64,000 bases of DNA, from the NCBI GenBank assembly GCA_963732925.1, contig CAVTBJ010000010.1, positions 1 through 64,000 on the forward strand, written 5' to 3'. Made by a program: the position numbers and the translations under genes. The DNA is from DASZRZ01 sp963732925 (GTDB lineage Bacteria; Acidobacteriota; Terriglobia; Terriglobales; Acidobacteriaceae). Below the pieces are notes generated by a model, which ran no database searches, was not told where the DNA came from, and saw only the letters and a program-made list of their open reading frames with translations. Positions 54,144 through 63,943 of this stretch are shown here, one piece after another; the first letter of the stretch is position 1; each line of letters begins with the position of its first letter.

Positions 54144-55403
54144 GTGAGCGAGCCGACACAATCAGAGTCCGGGATTTCGGAGCAGGAGCGGACGGGGAAT
54201 CCGGAGGGGAACGGGAAGCGCCGGCATATCTACCGGAGGGAGTTGATTCTGCTGGCGCTGTTTCGGGCCAGCCGCAGCACCTCGGCGGGGATGATCATGC
54301 TGGCGTTTCCCTACCTGGTGCTGCAGAACTATCACCGCAGCGCCTTGAGCCTGGGATTGCTGTATACGGCGGCATCGTTGAGCACGGCCGTGTTCGGCCT
54401 GGCGGCGGGATTTCTGGCCGACATGTGGGGACGCAAGAAGAGCCTGGTGCTGGTGGCTGTGACCCTGCCGGTAAGCTCGGTGATCGCCTACCTGAGCCAC
54501 GGCATGGGAGGGCTGTTCGCGGCGGCAATTCTGGGCGGCTACTCGGCGACGGGATCGTTGATGGGAGGAGGCGTGGGCGGGGCGGGACAGCCGATTCAGA
54601 GCACGATTCTGGCCAGCCTGACGTCCTCCAGCGAGCGTACTTTTTTCTTTTCCCTGTTCACCTTCATGGGGGGGACACTAGCGGCGACGGGTGCGCTGGC
54701 GGCCCGGTTCTTCAGCGCGCGCGACGCGTTCGCCGTGGCCACGGTGCTTTCCGGCGGAGGGCTGATCTTTCTGCTGCCGCTGCACCTGCCCGAACTTGTG
54801 AAGGGCACAAGCCGGGCGATGAAGAGCCTGCGCATTATCAGCCAGTTTTCGCTGACGGGCATGCTGAACGGATTTTCCCAGGGACTGATTGCGCCGTTTC
54901 TGATTCCGTTTTTCTATCTTGTCTACAAGCTGCCGAAAGAGCGGATGGCGACGTATGCGTTCGCTGCCGGAGTGCTGGGATCGGTGGCGCTGCTGACGGC
55001 TCCCGTACTGGATCGCACCTTCGGATTCGTGCGCTCCATTGCGGTGACGCGCGGGATGGGGGCGTTGCTGCTGGCGCTGATGCCGTTTGTCCATCATGTT
55101 GGGGTGGCGCTGGCGATTTACATTCTGACACCAGCGCTGCGGGTGGCGGCGCTGCCGGCGCAACAGCGCGCGATTACGGACATGGTAGCTGCCAGCGAGA
55201 CCGGCAGAGCCCTGGGGCTGAACCAGGTGACGCGACTGGGAGCGTCGTCGGGAGCGGTGGCGCTGACGGGGTTTCTGTTTTCCGAGTCCGAGATTGCCTT
55301 GCCGTTTTTGATTTATGCGGGGCTGATGGCGGCGAATATCGGACTGTATTTCAAGTTCTTCAGCCGGTTTACAGAGGAGTTGCAGCGGAAGGCGGAGAGT
55401 TAG
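54144..55403 (+). CDS. MFS transporter
   Basis: About 419 residues from GTG 54144; the exact start is uncertain because no clear Shine-Dalgarno is seen. Eleven to twelve TM segments; loop 2-3 motif A is present as GFLADMWGRKKSLVLV, and a Gly-rich cluster (SLMGGGVGGAGQ) follows helix 4-5. The C-terminal half has LPAQQRAITDMVAASETGRA and LGLNQVTRLGASSGAVALTG, like drug- or metabolite-efflux MFS members. The substrate cannot be told. Transcribed alone after a cluster of repeats. Confidence 0.85.
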   Translation: MSEPTQSESGISEQERTGNPEGNGKRRHIYRRELILLALFRASRSTSAGMIMLAFPYLVLQNYHRSALSLGLLYTAASLSTAVFGLAAGFLADMWGRKKSLVLVAVTLPVSSVIAYLSHGMGGLFAAAILGGYSATGSLMGGGVGGAGQPIQSTILASLTSSSERTFFFSLFTFMGGTLAATGALAARFFSARDAFAVATVLSGGGLIFLLPLHLPELVKGTSRAMKSLRIISQFSLTGMLNGFSQGLIAPFLIPFFYLVYKLPKERMATYAFAAGVLGSVALLTAPVLDRTFGFVRSIAVTRGMGALLLALMPFVHHVGVALAIYILTPALRVAALPAQQRAITDMVAASETGRALGLNQVTRLGASSGAVALTGFLFSESEIALPFLIYAGLMAANIGLYFKFFSRFTEELQRKAES

Positions 55404-55572
55404 CTTTTCCAGCCCTGAGTTTTTCATCGCGCCCCCGGTGCGCCTTCGGCTCCCTGGGCACTTCCCGGAATAATTAACAATTAATGTCAAAGTATTGCGG
55501 CTTGACCGCAGGCCTGAAAGCCTGCCCCGCCTGTGGCTCCGGGAATTTGGAGGCGACGTCTACACTAGCTGG

Positions 55573-56726
55573 GTGACAAAATCATTCAAGCACCTGGAAA
55601 CCAAGCTGATCCATGCGGGAGAGCCAGAACCGCGCATTCAGGGCGCAGTGGCCATGCCGATCTTCCAGACGGCGATGTTTGAGTATGCCGGGGAGACGGA
55701 TTACCACGCCTGAGGTACATCCGGCTGAACAACACTCCCAATCACATTGCACTGCATGAGAAGCTGGCGGCGCTGGAGAATGCGGAAGCCGCGCTGGTGA
55801 CGGCCAGCGGCATGGCGGCGATTTCCACGGCGCTGTTGGCCCTGCTTTCGGCGGGAGACCACCTGCTGGCGCAGGGCTGCCTGTATGGGGGAACGCACGA
55901 CTTCCTGACAAAGGATTTTGCGGCGCTGGGATTGAGCTTTGATTTCATCGACGGCGACGATCCGGGGTCGTGGGCGGGAAAGCTGCGGCCGGAGACGAAA
56001 GCGATTTATGTGGAGAGCTGCAGCAATCCGCTGCTGCAGGTTGCCGATCACAAAGCGGTGGTGGAGTTTGCCCGGGCGCACGGGCTGGTGTCGCTGATCG
56101 ACAATACCTTTGCCAGTCCGGTGAACTTTCGTCCGCCGGAGCTGGGGTTTGATCTCTCGCTGCACAGCGCGACCAAGTATCTGAACGGGCATTCGGACAT
56201 TGTTGCCGGAGCGGTGATCGGGCGCGCGGCATTGGTGGAGCGGGTGAAGCGGAAGCTGGACCACCTGGGAGGATCGCTGGATCCGCATGCGGCCTTTCCT
56301 CTGCATCGCGGCATGAAGACGCTGGCGTTGCGAGTGGGATACCAGAACCGGAGCGGGCTGAGCATTGCCGAATTTCTGGAGAAGCATGCGGCGGTGGGCA
56401 AGGTCAACTATCCGGGGCTGGCGAGCAGTCCGTATCATGGGCGGGCGAGGGAGTTATTCGACGGCTTTGGCGGGATGCTGAGTTTCGAACTGAAGGGCGG
56501 CAAGGAAGCGGCGGAGCGATTCTTCCGAGCGGTGCGGCTTCCGGTGCTGGCTCCCAGCCTGGGCGGGGTGGAGACGCTGCTGACGCGTCCTGCGGCAACC
56601 TCGCATTTGGGAATGCCGGCGGAAGAGCGGCAACGGCTGGGGATTACAGACGGGCTGATCCGGGTTTCGGTGGGGATTGAGGCAACGGAAGATTTGCTGG
56701 AGGACTTCCGGCAGGCGCTGGGATAA
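55573..56726 (+). CDS. Cys/Met-metabolism PLP enzyme (cystathionine gamma-synthase/lyase type), one frameshift
   Basis: Starts at GTG 55573 with SFKHLETKLIHAGEPEPRIQ and GAVAMPIFQTAMFEY. At 55711 a TGA interrupts DYHA; one missing base there restores DYH.LRYIRLNNTPNH and the frame runs on to 56726. The fold-type I core has AALVTASGMAAISTALLALL, YVESCSNPLLQVAD, SLIDNTFASP and the PLP lysine in SLHSATKYLNGHSDIVAG. About 384 residues when joined, the normal size. Members catalyse trans-sulfuration or sulfhydrylation of homoserine esters. It is followed 24 bp later by a metal ABC transporter. Confidence 0.85.
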
Positions 56727-56750
56727 ATCAGAAAGAAGCGGAAAGAATCG

Positions 56751-57516
56751 ATGGATATCTGCTTAAAGGTTGAGAATCTCAGCGTGGACGTGGAGGGTCA
56801 TCCTATTCTCCGGGATTTGTCATTTGAGGTGGAGCGCGGCGAAAAGATGATGATTGTGGGTCCCAACGGAGCGGGGAAAACCACTCTGTTTCGCGCGCTG
56901 ATGGGATTCATTCCCTATGAAGGCGAGGTGGAGTGGAAAGAAAGATATTCAGTTCGGGTTCGTCCCTCAGAGCGTGGATGTGAACCGCAACTTTCCGCTG
57001 GCGGTGCATGAGCTGTTTCCCCTGGGGAAACGACGGGTGAGGAAGAGCGAGATTGGCGAGGCGCTGGCGCTGGTGGGCGCGGAGGGACTGGAGCAGCGAA
57101 CGCTGTCGAGCCTTTCCAGCGGAGAATTCCAGCGAGTACTGATTGCATTTGCGCTGGCGCAGAAGCCGGACGTGCTGCTGTTTGACGAGCCTACCAGCGA
57201 TATCGACATTGGAGGACAGGGGACGATCTATCAGCGGCTGGAGCAGATTGCGGACGAGCAGGGTTTGACCATGCTGATGATCTCGCACGATCTGAGCGTG
57301 GTATTCCGCTACGCGACCAAGGTCCTGTGCCTGAACCGGGGGTTCCAGTGCCAGGGAAAGCCGCGGGAGATTCTTACTCCGGCGCGCCTGCAGGAGCTGT
57401 ATGGCACCGGCGTGAGCTTTTACCAGCACATGCACAGCCCGGGCCAGGATGCGCACCACGAAGGCGTTCACGATGACGTTCCGCGTGGCGTTCCCCATCA
57501 TCAGGAGGGCGACTGA
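56751..57516 (+). CDS. zinc/manganese-type ABC transporter ATP-binding protein, one frameshift
   Basis: ATPase energising a metal importer. Walker A VGPNGAGKTT, then an extra base near 56940 (after VEWK) shifts the frame; the other frame continues KKDIQFGFVPQSVDVNRNFP (Q-loop), signature LSSGEFQRVLIAFALAQ, Walker B PDVLLFDEPTSDID and the H-loop MISHDLSV. The C-terminus is His-rich (HMHSPGQDAHHEGVHDD, VPHHQEGD), a probable metal-binding tail. The stop overlaps the permease start (TGATG). No substrate-binding protein gene follows. Confidence 0.85.
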
Positions 57517-58307
57517 TGTTCGCGCTGGCGGTGCTGGTGGCGGTTTGCGCCGCCGTGACCATGGGATACCTGGGAGTGTTCGTAATTTTCAAGCGGGTGG
57601 CGCTGGTGGGGGACGCTCTTTCGCACGTGGCGTTGCCGGGGATGGCGGTGGCGCTGACCCTGGGGGTGGACGTGCTCTGGGGGGCTATTCCCGCGCTGCT
57701 GCTGGCGGCGGTGGCGGTGTATTACCTTTCCAAGGCAACGCACCTGTACGAAGAAGCGATTGTGGGGATTCTATTTTCGCTGGCGCTGGCCGGAGGCGTG
57801 CTGCTGATTCAGGGCAAAGAACTGGAAGCCGCGCTGTTTGGCGACATCCTGCACCTGGGAAAAGCGGAGATCACGGTAACGGTCTTGCTCTCGGCGCTGA
57901 TTCTGCTTCTGATGACTGTTCTTCACCGGTCGCTAGCGCTGGCGAGCTTTTCCTCCGATCTGGCGCTGGCCAACGGGATCAAGGTGGAGCGGACGAACCT
58001 GCTCTTTCTGGTGATGCTGGCGCTGGCGGTGGCGTTGGGAGTAAAGGTGGTGGGAACGCTGCTGGTGGGGTCGCTGGTGGTGATACCGGCCTCGGCGGCG
58101 TCGAACCTGGCGCGCAGCCTGAAAGGGCTGACTGTGCTCAGCATTGTGTTTGCCGTGTTAAGCGTGGTGCTGGGACTGGTGGCCGCACATGCTCTGCAGG
58201 TGCTTCCGGGACCGATGGTGGTGCTGTTTGAAGGAGGCCTGTTCGGAGTATCCCTGGTGATGAAGATGCTGGGGCTGGCGGGGGTGAGGGAAAGCCGGGT
58301 GGCGTAG
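57516..58307 (+). CDS. metal ABC transporter permease (ABC-3, ZnuB/MntB type)
   Basis: 263 residues with about eight TM helices. Family features: LGVFVIFKRVALVGDALSHV, ALPGMAVALTLGVDVLWGA, ALANGIKVERTNLLFLVML, GTLLVGSLVVIPASAASNLA. It forms the membrane channel for Zn2+ or Mn2+ uptake with the ATPase gene that overlaps it by one base. The metal-binding lipoprotein must be encoded elsewhere. Confidence 0.92.
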   Translation: MFALAVLVAVCAAVTMGYLGVFVIFKRVALVGDALSHVALPGMAVALTLGVDVLWGAIPALLLAAVAVYYLSKATHLYEEAIVGILFSLALAGGVLLIQGKELEAALFGDILHLGKAEITVTVLLSALILLLMTVLHRSLALASFSSDLALANGIKVERTNLLFLVMLALAVALGVKVVGTLLVGSLVVIPASAASNLARSLKGLTVLSIVFAVLSVVLGLVAAHALQVLPGPMVVLFEGGLFGVSLVMKMLGLAGVRESRVA

Positions 58308-58450
58308 TTCGGACTGACGTCGTTCGCCTTCGCCGAACTCAGGGCAGGGAAACGACAAAAACCTGCGCCGCCACCCTGTGGCTGGTTGGTTAGATGCGGG
58401 GTGGAGAGGCGGGACCGGCGCTGCGGCACGGATTGGTTTGAGAAAATACT

Positions 58451-58490
58451 TTCCCTCAAGCCAAGACCCCGGCTTGAATGGGCACCCGGG
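58451..58490. repeat. type E hairpin repeat
   Basis: TTCCCTCAAGCCAAGACCCC then GGCTTGAATGGGCACCCGGG; arms CTCAAGCC / GGCTTGA with the shared GGGCACCCGG end. It lies between the convergent permease and TonB genes. Confidence 0.7.
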
Positions 58491-58507
58491 TGAAACGCGA
58501 GCGCAGC

Positions 58508-58533
58508 AAAAAAGGAAGGCTGGTTCGCCTTCC
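58508..58533 (-). terminator. Rho-independent terminator of the tonB gene
   Basis: On the minus strand GGAAGGC, loop GAACCA, GCCTTCC, followed at once by six T; about 70 bp after the tonB stop. Confidence 0.85.
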
Positions 58534-58600
58534 CCTGTTTGCCACCAGATGTCGTACTTCTGGTAAAACTCCGATTTTGTTGGAAGCTCTTGTCCGGCGG

Positions 58601-59629
58601 TCAATAAAGCCGGAAATTTACTTCCACGTTGATCTGCACGGCCACGGGATTGCCGTTCAGCTTGGCGGGCTCGAAGCGCCACTGGCGGACGGCTTCCACA
58701 GCCTTCTGGTCCAGCCCCATGCCGAGGGTGCGGGCCACTTTGACCTGCTGCGGGCGGCCGTCGGGACCGACAATGAGCCAGAGAACGACGGTTCCCTGAT
58801 ACTTGGCCTTGCGAGCCTCTTCGGAATATTCCGGATCGGGGGTGAAGATAGCCCGGGGGGCGGAAACGCCGCCGCCGACGCGAAAGACGCCGCCACCGGT
58901 TCCACCACCGCTACCCGGTCCTACGCCGGCTCCCAGGCCGGACCCAACGCCGCCGCCGGCGCCGGAACCGATACCGCCGCCGGAACCAATACCGTTGGAA
59001 GGCGGGCCAGAGGGAATGGCCGACCTGGGGTCTCCCAGGTTGGGCAGGGCCTCATTATTCGCCAGCTTGACGGTGGGAGGAATCACCACGGTCGGCTCCA
59101 TGGGCAGCAGGGGAGCGGGATTGCGAATCACCGCCTGAGGAGGAGCAAACTGCTCCATGGCCTGCTTGGGAAGCTTGCCTTTGGGCGCCTGCAACTTGTC
59201 GCGGTCGCCGCCGCCGCCACCGCCGCCGCTGGGAGCTTCGACAGGTTTGGTCTGCACCGGCTCGTAAACACCGGGATCGGGAGCAACCAACTGGACCGAC
59301 TGGTCGGGCTTGACCGCCTGCACGATGCGGCGTCCATAGAGTGAAAGTCCGATGATGCCGCCCAGCACCACAACGTGCACCAGGGTCGAGCCCAGGGCGC
59401 CACGCTTCTTGTAATCGTAATCTCCCCAGATCTCTTTCACGGCGACAGGCCGCGAGGTGAGCTGCAGCGGAGGCAGTTTCTCCGGGTGCCGCCACTCGTG
59501 AATCTGCTGTCGCAAGGACTTCCAGAGCGGCTTGCTCAACTCTTCGGTGCCGAGCAGCAGGTTCAGCTCGGGCTGCGCTTGCGGAGAGCTGGCGGTCGGA
59601 GACTGGAGATCAGTGGTTGTGTTCGCCAT
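58601..59629 (-). CDS. tonB: energy transducer TonB
   Basis: 342 residues from ATG 59629. A ~90-residue cytoplasmic N-terminus precedes one TM helix (STLVHVVVLGGIIGLSLYG). The periplasmic linker is Pro/Val and then strongly Gly/Ser-rich (SGGGIGSGAGGGVGSGLGAG). The TonB C-terminal domain is clear: PDPEYSEEARKAKYQGTVVL, VGPDGRPQQVKVARTLGMGL, AVEAVRQWRFEPAKLNGNPV, ending NFRLY. It transmits proton-motive force to outer membrane receptors such as the one at 27793. The long cytoplasmic part is typical of acidobacterial TonB proteins. Confidence 0.92.
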   Translation of the reverse strand: MANTTTDLQSPTASSPQAQPELNLLLGTEELSKPLWKSLRQQIHEWRHPEKLPPLQLTSRPVAVKEIWGDYDYKKRGALGSTLVHVVVLGGIIGLSLYGRRIVQAVKPDQSVQLVAPDPGVYEPVQTKPVEAPSGGGGGGGDRDKLQAPKGKLPKQAMEQFAPPQAVIRNPAPLLPMEPTVVIPPTVKLANNEALPNLGDPRSAIPSGPPSNGIGSGGGIGSGAGGGVGSGLGAGVGPGSGGGTGGGVFRVGGGVSAPRAIFTPDPEYSEEARKAKYQGTVVLWLIVGPDGRPQQVKVARTLGMGLDQKAVEAVRQWRFEPAKLNGNPVAVQINVEVNFRLY

Positions 59630-60083
59630 CTTTGTCGTCCAAGGGACGAAGCCTGGGGCTCCGTTCCACTTCCTCACAGGGGGTCGCTGCGAAAGCAGCC
59701 ACGCCCAACTTGTTCAGCACATTTGTTGCCAAGCAGTCATCTTTCGCAAAGACTCAGTCAAGCAAGATTGAGGAGCGGCCGGTGACTGAGCATAAAAACC
59801 CACAAGCAAACGCTTGAGGTCGCGCGATTGGACCCCGGGGCTGACCGGCAAGCCCCATCTCCTAGACTGAGATGCGGTATGGGACAATTTGGATTCCGTC
59901 AGTTCGCGACGCTGAGCTGTTGATATTGCGTAACTAGTATACAGCCGCAAAGCAAGCCCCCGCAGAAGTTCCCCAAGGTGTTTTTATAGTCAACCCAATC
60001 CCGTGCCGGCACGGCTTGCGAAAATAGACGGGCCCGGGAAGGGTGGCTACAATGAAATGAAACACATAGATCGGGAGAAAGTA
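59630..60083. other. 454-bp divergent promoter region (tonB / ileS)
   Basis: No gene and none of the hairpin families. AT-richer stretch at 59915-59945 (TTGATATTGCGTAACTAGTA then TACAG) and at 59980 (TTTTTATAGTC) are candidate promoter zones. The region shows no T-box (no antiterminator TGG element recognised), so ileS control is not evident. Confidence 0.4.
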
Positions 60084-62894
60084 GTGCCCCTGGAACTGAA
60101 GGCAACGTTAAATCTTCCCAAGACCGCTTTTCCGATGAAGGCCAATCTGCCGCAGAACGAGCCCAAAATGCTGGCTCGCTGGTCGGAAATGCGCATTTAC
60201 GACCGTCTGCGGGAAGCCCGGGCGGGCGCCCCGCTCTATGTGCTGCATGATGGGCCTCCGTATGCCAACGGTCCGATCCACCTGGGCCACGCGCTGAACA
60301 AGTCGCTGAAGGACTTCGTAGTGAAGTCCAGGAATATGTCCGGCTTTGACGCGCCCTACGTCCCCGGCTGGGACTGCCACGGGCTGCCCATCGAGATCAA
60401 GGTGGACGAGGCGCTGGGGGGCAAAAAGCTGGCGATGAACCCTCTGGAAGTGCGGAAAGCCTGCCGCGAGTACGCCACGAAATACCTGGACCTGCAGCGC
60501 GAGCAGTTCAAGCGGATGGGAGTTTTCGGGCGCTTCGACCGGCCTTACCTGACCATGACGCCGGACTATGAATCGGTGGTAGTGGATACGCTATTCCGAT
60601 TCTTCGAGCAGGACGCGGTGTACAAGGGCCTGCGTCCGGTCTACTGGTGCATCTTCGACAAGACGGCGCTGGCCGAGGCGGAGGTGGAGTATGCCAACCG
60701 GGTGAGTCCCAGCATCTGGGTGAAATATCGTCTCACGAGCGATCCGGCGGAGATCGATGCGCGGCTGGAGGGAAAAAAGGTTTCCACCATCATCTGGACG
60801 ACGACTCCGTGGACGCTGCCAGCGTCGATGGCGGTGGCGTTCCATCCCGACGAGGAATATGTGGCGCTGGAGTCGGGGGGGCAGGTTTACATTGTGGCGG
60901 CACGGCTGGCGGCGGCGACGGCGGAACGCTGCGGAGTGGCAGGCGAGGAGGTAGCGCGGTTCCCCGGACGCAAGCTGGAGTATGCGACCTTTGGGCATCC
61001 CTTTCTCGACCGGCAGATCCTGGGCGTGCTGGCGGACTACGTGACCATGGACCAGGGCACGGGGGCGGTGCACACGGCGCCGGCGCACGGCACGGACGAC
61101 TTTTATACGGGCACGAAATACAAGCTGCCACAGACTTCCAACGTCGACGAAGAAGGGCGGCTGCGCAACGGGCTGTCCCAATATGAGGGCAAGCAGGTAT
61201 TCGACGCCAACCGCTCGATCATCAACCTGCTGGAAATCCGCGGCGTGCTGCTGGCGCAGGACAAGGTGGAGCACTCCTATCCGCACTGCTGGCGCTGCCA
61301 CAATCCGGTGATCTTCCGGGCCACGGAACAGTGGTTTATCTCGATGGAAGCGAAGATTGGAGAGGGGACGCTGCGTTCGCAGGCGCTGAAGGAAATCCGG
61401 GAAACCAAGTGGGACCCGGCATGGGGAGAAGAGCGCATCTCCAACATGATCGCCACGCGTCCGGACTGGTGCATTTCCCGGCAGAGGGTTTGGGGCGTGC
61501 CCATCGCGGTGCTGTTCTGTGAAGGCTGCAACGAAATCCTGAGGCAGCCGGAGGTCTTCCGGGCGGTGCGGGAGCTGTTTGCCGCTGAGGGAGCGGATGC
61601 GTGGTATGCCAAGTCCGTGGAAGAGATTCTGCCGGCGGGAACCAAGTGCAAGCACTGCAGCGGCAGCAAGTTTCGCAAGGAGATGGACATTATCGACGTC
61701 TGGTTCGAGTCGGGGTCGAGTTCCATGGCGGTGTTGAACGAGCCCGGCCTGCGCTGGCCGGCGGATATGTATCTGGAAGGTGGAGACCAGCATCGCGGGT
61801 GGTTCCACTCTTCCCTGCTGTGCGCGCTGGGGGCGCGCGGATCGCGTCCCTACCAGGAAGTGCTGACCAACGGCTGGACGCTGGACGAGCAGGGACGGGC
61901 GATGTCGAAGTCGCTGGGCAATGTGGTGGATCCGGTGGATATTGCCAACCGCATGGGAGCGGAGATCGTGCGGCTGTGGGTGGCGTCCGTGGATTTCCGC
62001 GAGGATGTGCATGCCAGCGAGAACCTGATGCAACGGGTGGCAGAGACCTACCGCAAGATCCGCAACACGTTTCGCGGCATGCTGCAGAATCTGTATGACT
62101 TCGATCCCGCGCGGGACGCAGTTCCCTTCTCCGCCATGGAGCCATTGGACCGCTACATGCTGCTGCGCATGTCGGACCTGGCAAAACAGGTGCGGCAGTG
62201 GTACGAGCAATACCAGTTCCACCGGGTTTACCAGCAGGTGAACCACTTCTGCGTGGTGGAGGTAAGCGCACTGTACCTGGACGTAACCCGGGATACGCTG
62301 TATACGCATGCTCCCGCGAGCCGGGAGCGGCGGTCGGCGCAGACGGCGCTGTGGCGGATCTGCGAGGCGCTGGTGCGGCTGGTGGCGCCCATTATGAGCT
62401 TTACGGCGGACGAGATCTGGCAGCACCTGCCCTCCATGGCGGGGCGGCAGCAGAGCGTGCATCTCGCGCTGTTCCCCGGGGAGCAGGATCTGGTGGGAGA
62501 CTCTACGGCGGAAGAACTTACACGGGTGCGCCAAGAATGGCAGTCCCTGATGGCGGTGCGGGACGAGGTGCTGAAGGCGATTGAGGTGGCAAAGCAGCAG
62601 AACGTAATCGTGGACCGGGCCGAGGCGGCCGTAACTTTAGTGGCTCCGCAGGGTTTGTACGCCTTGTTGCAAGCCTACCGGGACCAGCTACGGGCGCTGT
62701 TCATTGTGTCGGCGGTGGAGCTGGAGGCAAACCCTTCGGGCAACGGCAGCGGCGGAATACGGGTTAAAATTGAGAAGGCGGCGGGAGAGAAGTGTGAACG
62801 CTGCTGGAATTACTCGGTCCGGGTGGGTGAGGACGCAGGTTATCCCACGATTTGCGAGCGCTGCAGCGCCGCCCTGGCGGAGATTGAGGCTTAG
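60084..62894 (+). CDS. ileS: isoleucyl-tRNA synthetase
   Basis: About 936 residues from GTG 60084 (GGGAG six bases upstream, giving the family start PLELKATLNLPKTAFPMKAN); ATG 60057 or 60003 are possible longer starts. Class I signatures: GPPYANGPIHLGHALNKSLK (HIGH as HLGH), RAMSKSLGNVVDP (KMSKS). Editing domain contains TTPWTLPASMAVAF and DYVTMDQGTGAVHTAPAHG with the conserved His/Asp. C-terminal zinc site: CERCWNYSV ... CERCSAAL. It charges tRNA-Ile and edits Val. lspA follows four bases after the stop, a common pairing. Confidence 0.97.
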   Translation: MPLELKATLNLPKTAFPMKANLPQNEPKMLARWSEMRIYDRLREARAGAPLYVLHDGPPYANGPIHLGHALNKSLKDFVVKSRNMSGFDAPYVPGWDCHGLPIEIKVDEALGGKKLAMNPLEVRKACREYATKYLDLQREQFKRMGVFGRFDRPYLTMTPDYESVVVDTLFRFFEQDAVYKGLRPVYWCIFDKTALAEAEVEYANRVSPSIWVKYRLTSDPAEIDARLEGKKVSTIIWTTTPWTLPASMAVAFHPDEEYVALESGGQVYIVAARLAAATAERCGVAGEEVARFPGRKLEYATFGHPFLDRQILGVLADYVTMDQGTGAVHTAPAHGTDDFYTGTKYKLPQTSNVDEEGRLRNGLSQYEGKQVFDANRSIINLLEIRGVLLAQDKVEHSYPHCWRCHNPVIFRATEQWFISMEAKIGEGTLRSQALKEIRETKWDPAWGEERISNMIATRPDWCISRQRVWGVPIAVLFCEGCNEILRQPEVFRAVRELFAAEGADAWYAKSVEEILPAGTKCKHCSGSKFRKEMDIIDVWFESGSSSMAVLNEPGLRWPADMYLEGGDQHRGWFHSSLLCALGARGSRPYQEVLTNGWTLDEQGRAMSKSLGNVVDPVDIANRMGAEIVRLWVASVDFREDVHASENLMQRVAETYRKIRNTFRGMLQNLYDFDPARDAVPFSAMEPLDRYMLLRMSDLAKQVRQWYEQYQFHRVYQQVNHFCVVEVSALYLDVTRDTLYTHAPASRERRSAQTALWRICEALVRLVAPIMSFTADEIWQHLPSMAGRQQSVHLALFPGEQDLVGDSTAEELTRVRQEWQSLMAVRDEVLKAIEVAKQQNVIVDRAEAAVTLVAPQGLYALLQAYRDQLRALFIVSAVELEANPSGNGSGGIRVKIEKAAGEKCERCWNYSVRVGEDAGYPTICERCSAALAEIEA

Positions 62895-62898
62895 GCTC

Positions 62899-63420
62899 AT
62901 GCCTGCATTTGCGGCCACGGACGCACACGCGATGAGGAAATACCACTTCCTGGTCGCGCTGGCTGTTGTGTTCGCCGACCGGGCGAGCAAATGGCTGGTG
63001 GCCGGGCGCATGACCCTGCACGACAGCGTGAGCGTGCTTCCGGGGTTTTTTCAGGTGACGTACGTGCAAAACAGCGGAGCGGCGTTCGGGCTATTTGCCG
63101 AGTCGCGATCGGAGTGGACCAGCGCGATGCTGGTACTGTTCTCGCTGATGGCGCTGATCGTGGTTTCGGTGATGCTGTGGAAGAACAGCCACAGCCTGAC
63201 CGTCACCGGGATCGGGCTGGCGCTCATCATGGGGGGCGCACTGGGGAACCTGTGGGACCGGCTGCTGTATGGGCGGGTGGTGGACTTTTTCGACTTCTAC
63301 ATAGGCACCTACCACTGGCCGGCGTTCAATATTGCCGATAGCGCCATTGTGGTTGGGGCCGGACTGCTGGTGCTGGAAATCCTTCTAGCCAAGGCTCCCA
63401 CGGAACAGAAGGCCCGGTAA
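62899..63420 (+). CDS. lspA: lipoprotein signal peptidase LspA
   Basis: 173 residues from ATG 62899, four bases after ileS; ATG 62932 would start at MRKYHFLVALAVV and is equally plausible. Four TM helices and the aspartyl protease motifs: VTYVQNSGAAFGLF, GGALGNLWDRLLYGRVVDFF (first catalytic Asp region) and FNIADSAIVVGAG (second catalytic Asp). It cleaves prolipoprotein signal peptides at the lipid-modified Cys in the inner membrane. Translationally linked to ileS. Confidence 0.95.
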   Translation: MPAFAATDAHAMRKYHFLVALAVVFADRASKWLVAGRMTLHDSVSVLPGFFQVTYVQNSGAAFGLFAESRSEWTSAMLVLFSLMALIVVSVMLWKNSHSLTVTGIGLALIMGGALGNLWDRLLYGRVVDFFDFYIGTYHWPAFNIADSAIVVGAGLLVLEILLAKAPTEQKAR

Positions 63421-63458
63421 GTTTCTGGTTTGAACCGCCTTCCTATTTAAAGAAAACA

Positions 63459-63494
63459 CCCACGTCTGCCGAAACCGGGCAGACATGGGCACCC
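63459..63494. repeat. type A hairpin repeat
   Basis: CCCACGTCTGCC, loop GAAACC, GGGCAGACATGGG, then CACCC; between lspA and the next small gene. Confidence 0.85.
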
Positions 63495-63556
63495 TGCTGC
63501 TAAAATTCTGGTGCCTTTCAGCACTACGGCCGAAGCCACGACCGTGAGGAGTCACG

Positions 63557-63820
63557 ATGCCCACTGTAATCGCCCACCATGACGTCAAAGACAAGGATCG
63601 CTGGCTTGCCTCGCCCAAGCGGAAAGAGTTTCTCGAACCGCTCGGAGTCACCAACATCCGGACCTTCGTTGACCCGCAAAACCCGACCCGGGTAGCGTTG
63701 CTGATGGATGTTGCCGACATGAATGCACTGATGGCGGCTCTGAAGACCAAGGCGGCCGCGGAGGCGATGGCTCATGATGGCGTATTGGCCGACTCGCTGG
63801 TGCTTCTGCTCGAAGCATAG
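63557..63820 (+). CDS. small conserved protein, dimeric alpha/beta-barrel-like
   Basis: 87 residues, ATG six bases after GAGGAGT. Sequence: PTVIAHHDVKDKDRWLASPK, GVTNIRTFVDPQNPTRVALL, DVADMNALMAALKTKAAAEA. The strand-helix-strand-strand-helix order and charged edges resemble single-domain ferredoxin-like (dimeric barrel) proteins. No catalytic motif is evident and no function is assigned. It stands alone after a type A hairpin. Confidence 0.65.
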   Translation: MPTVIAHHDVKDKDRWLASPKRKEFLEPLGVTNIRTFVDPQNPTRVALLMDVADMNALMAALKTKAAAEAMAHDGVLADSLVLLLEA

Positions 63821-63943
63821 GTCTGTCCTGAGAACCCGGCATTTCAGCCTTCGAAAGGCGCGAGGGATCGGATGCCTGCAGCTCGGCTGCGTCGAAAGGG
63901 TGCGGGATTCGGCGAGCGCACGCGAGCGGATTGGGAATAAACG

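Noticed and set aside
59630..60083. Possible T-box leader upstream of ileS
   Set aside because: No T-box sequence or specifier/antiterminator pairing was recognised, and T-boxes are not expected in this type of organism.
60591..62534. A 647-codon open frame on the minus strand
   Set aside because: Antisense to ileS, which has all catalytic motifs; the shadow frame shows no family sequence.
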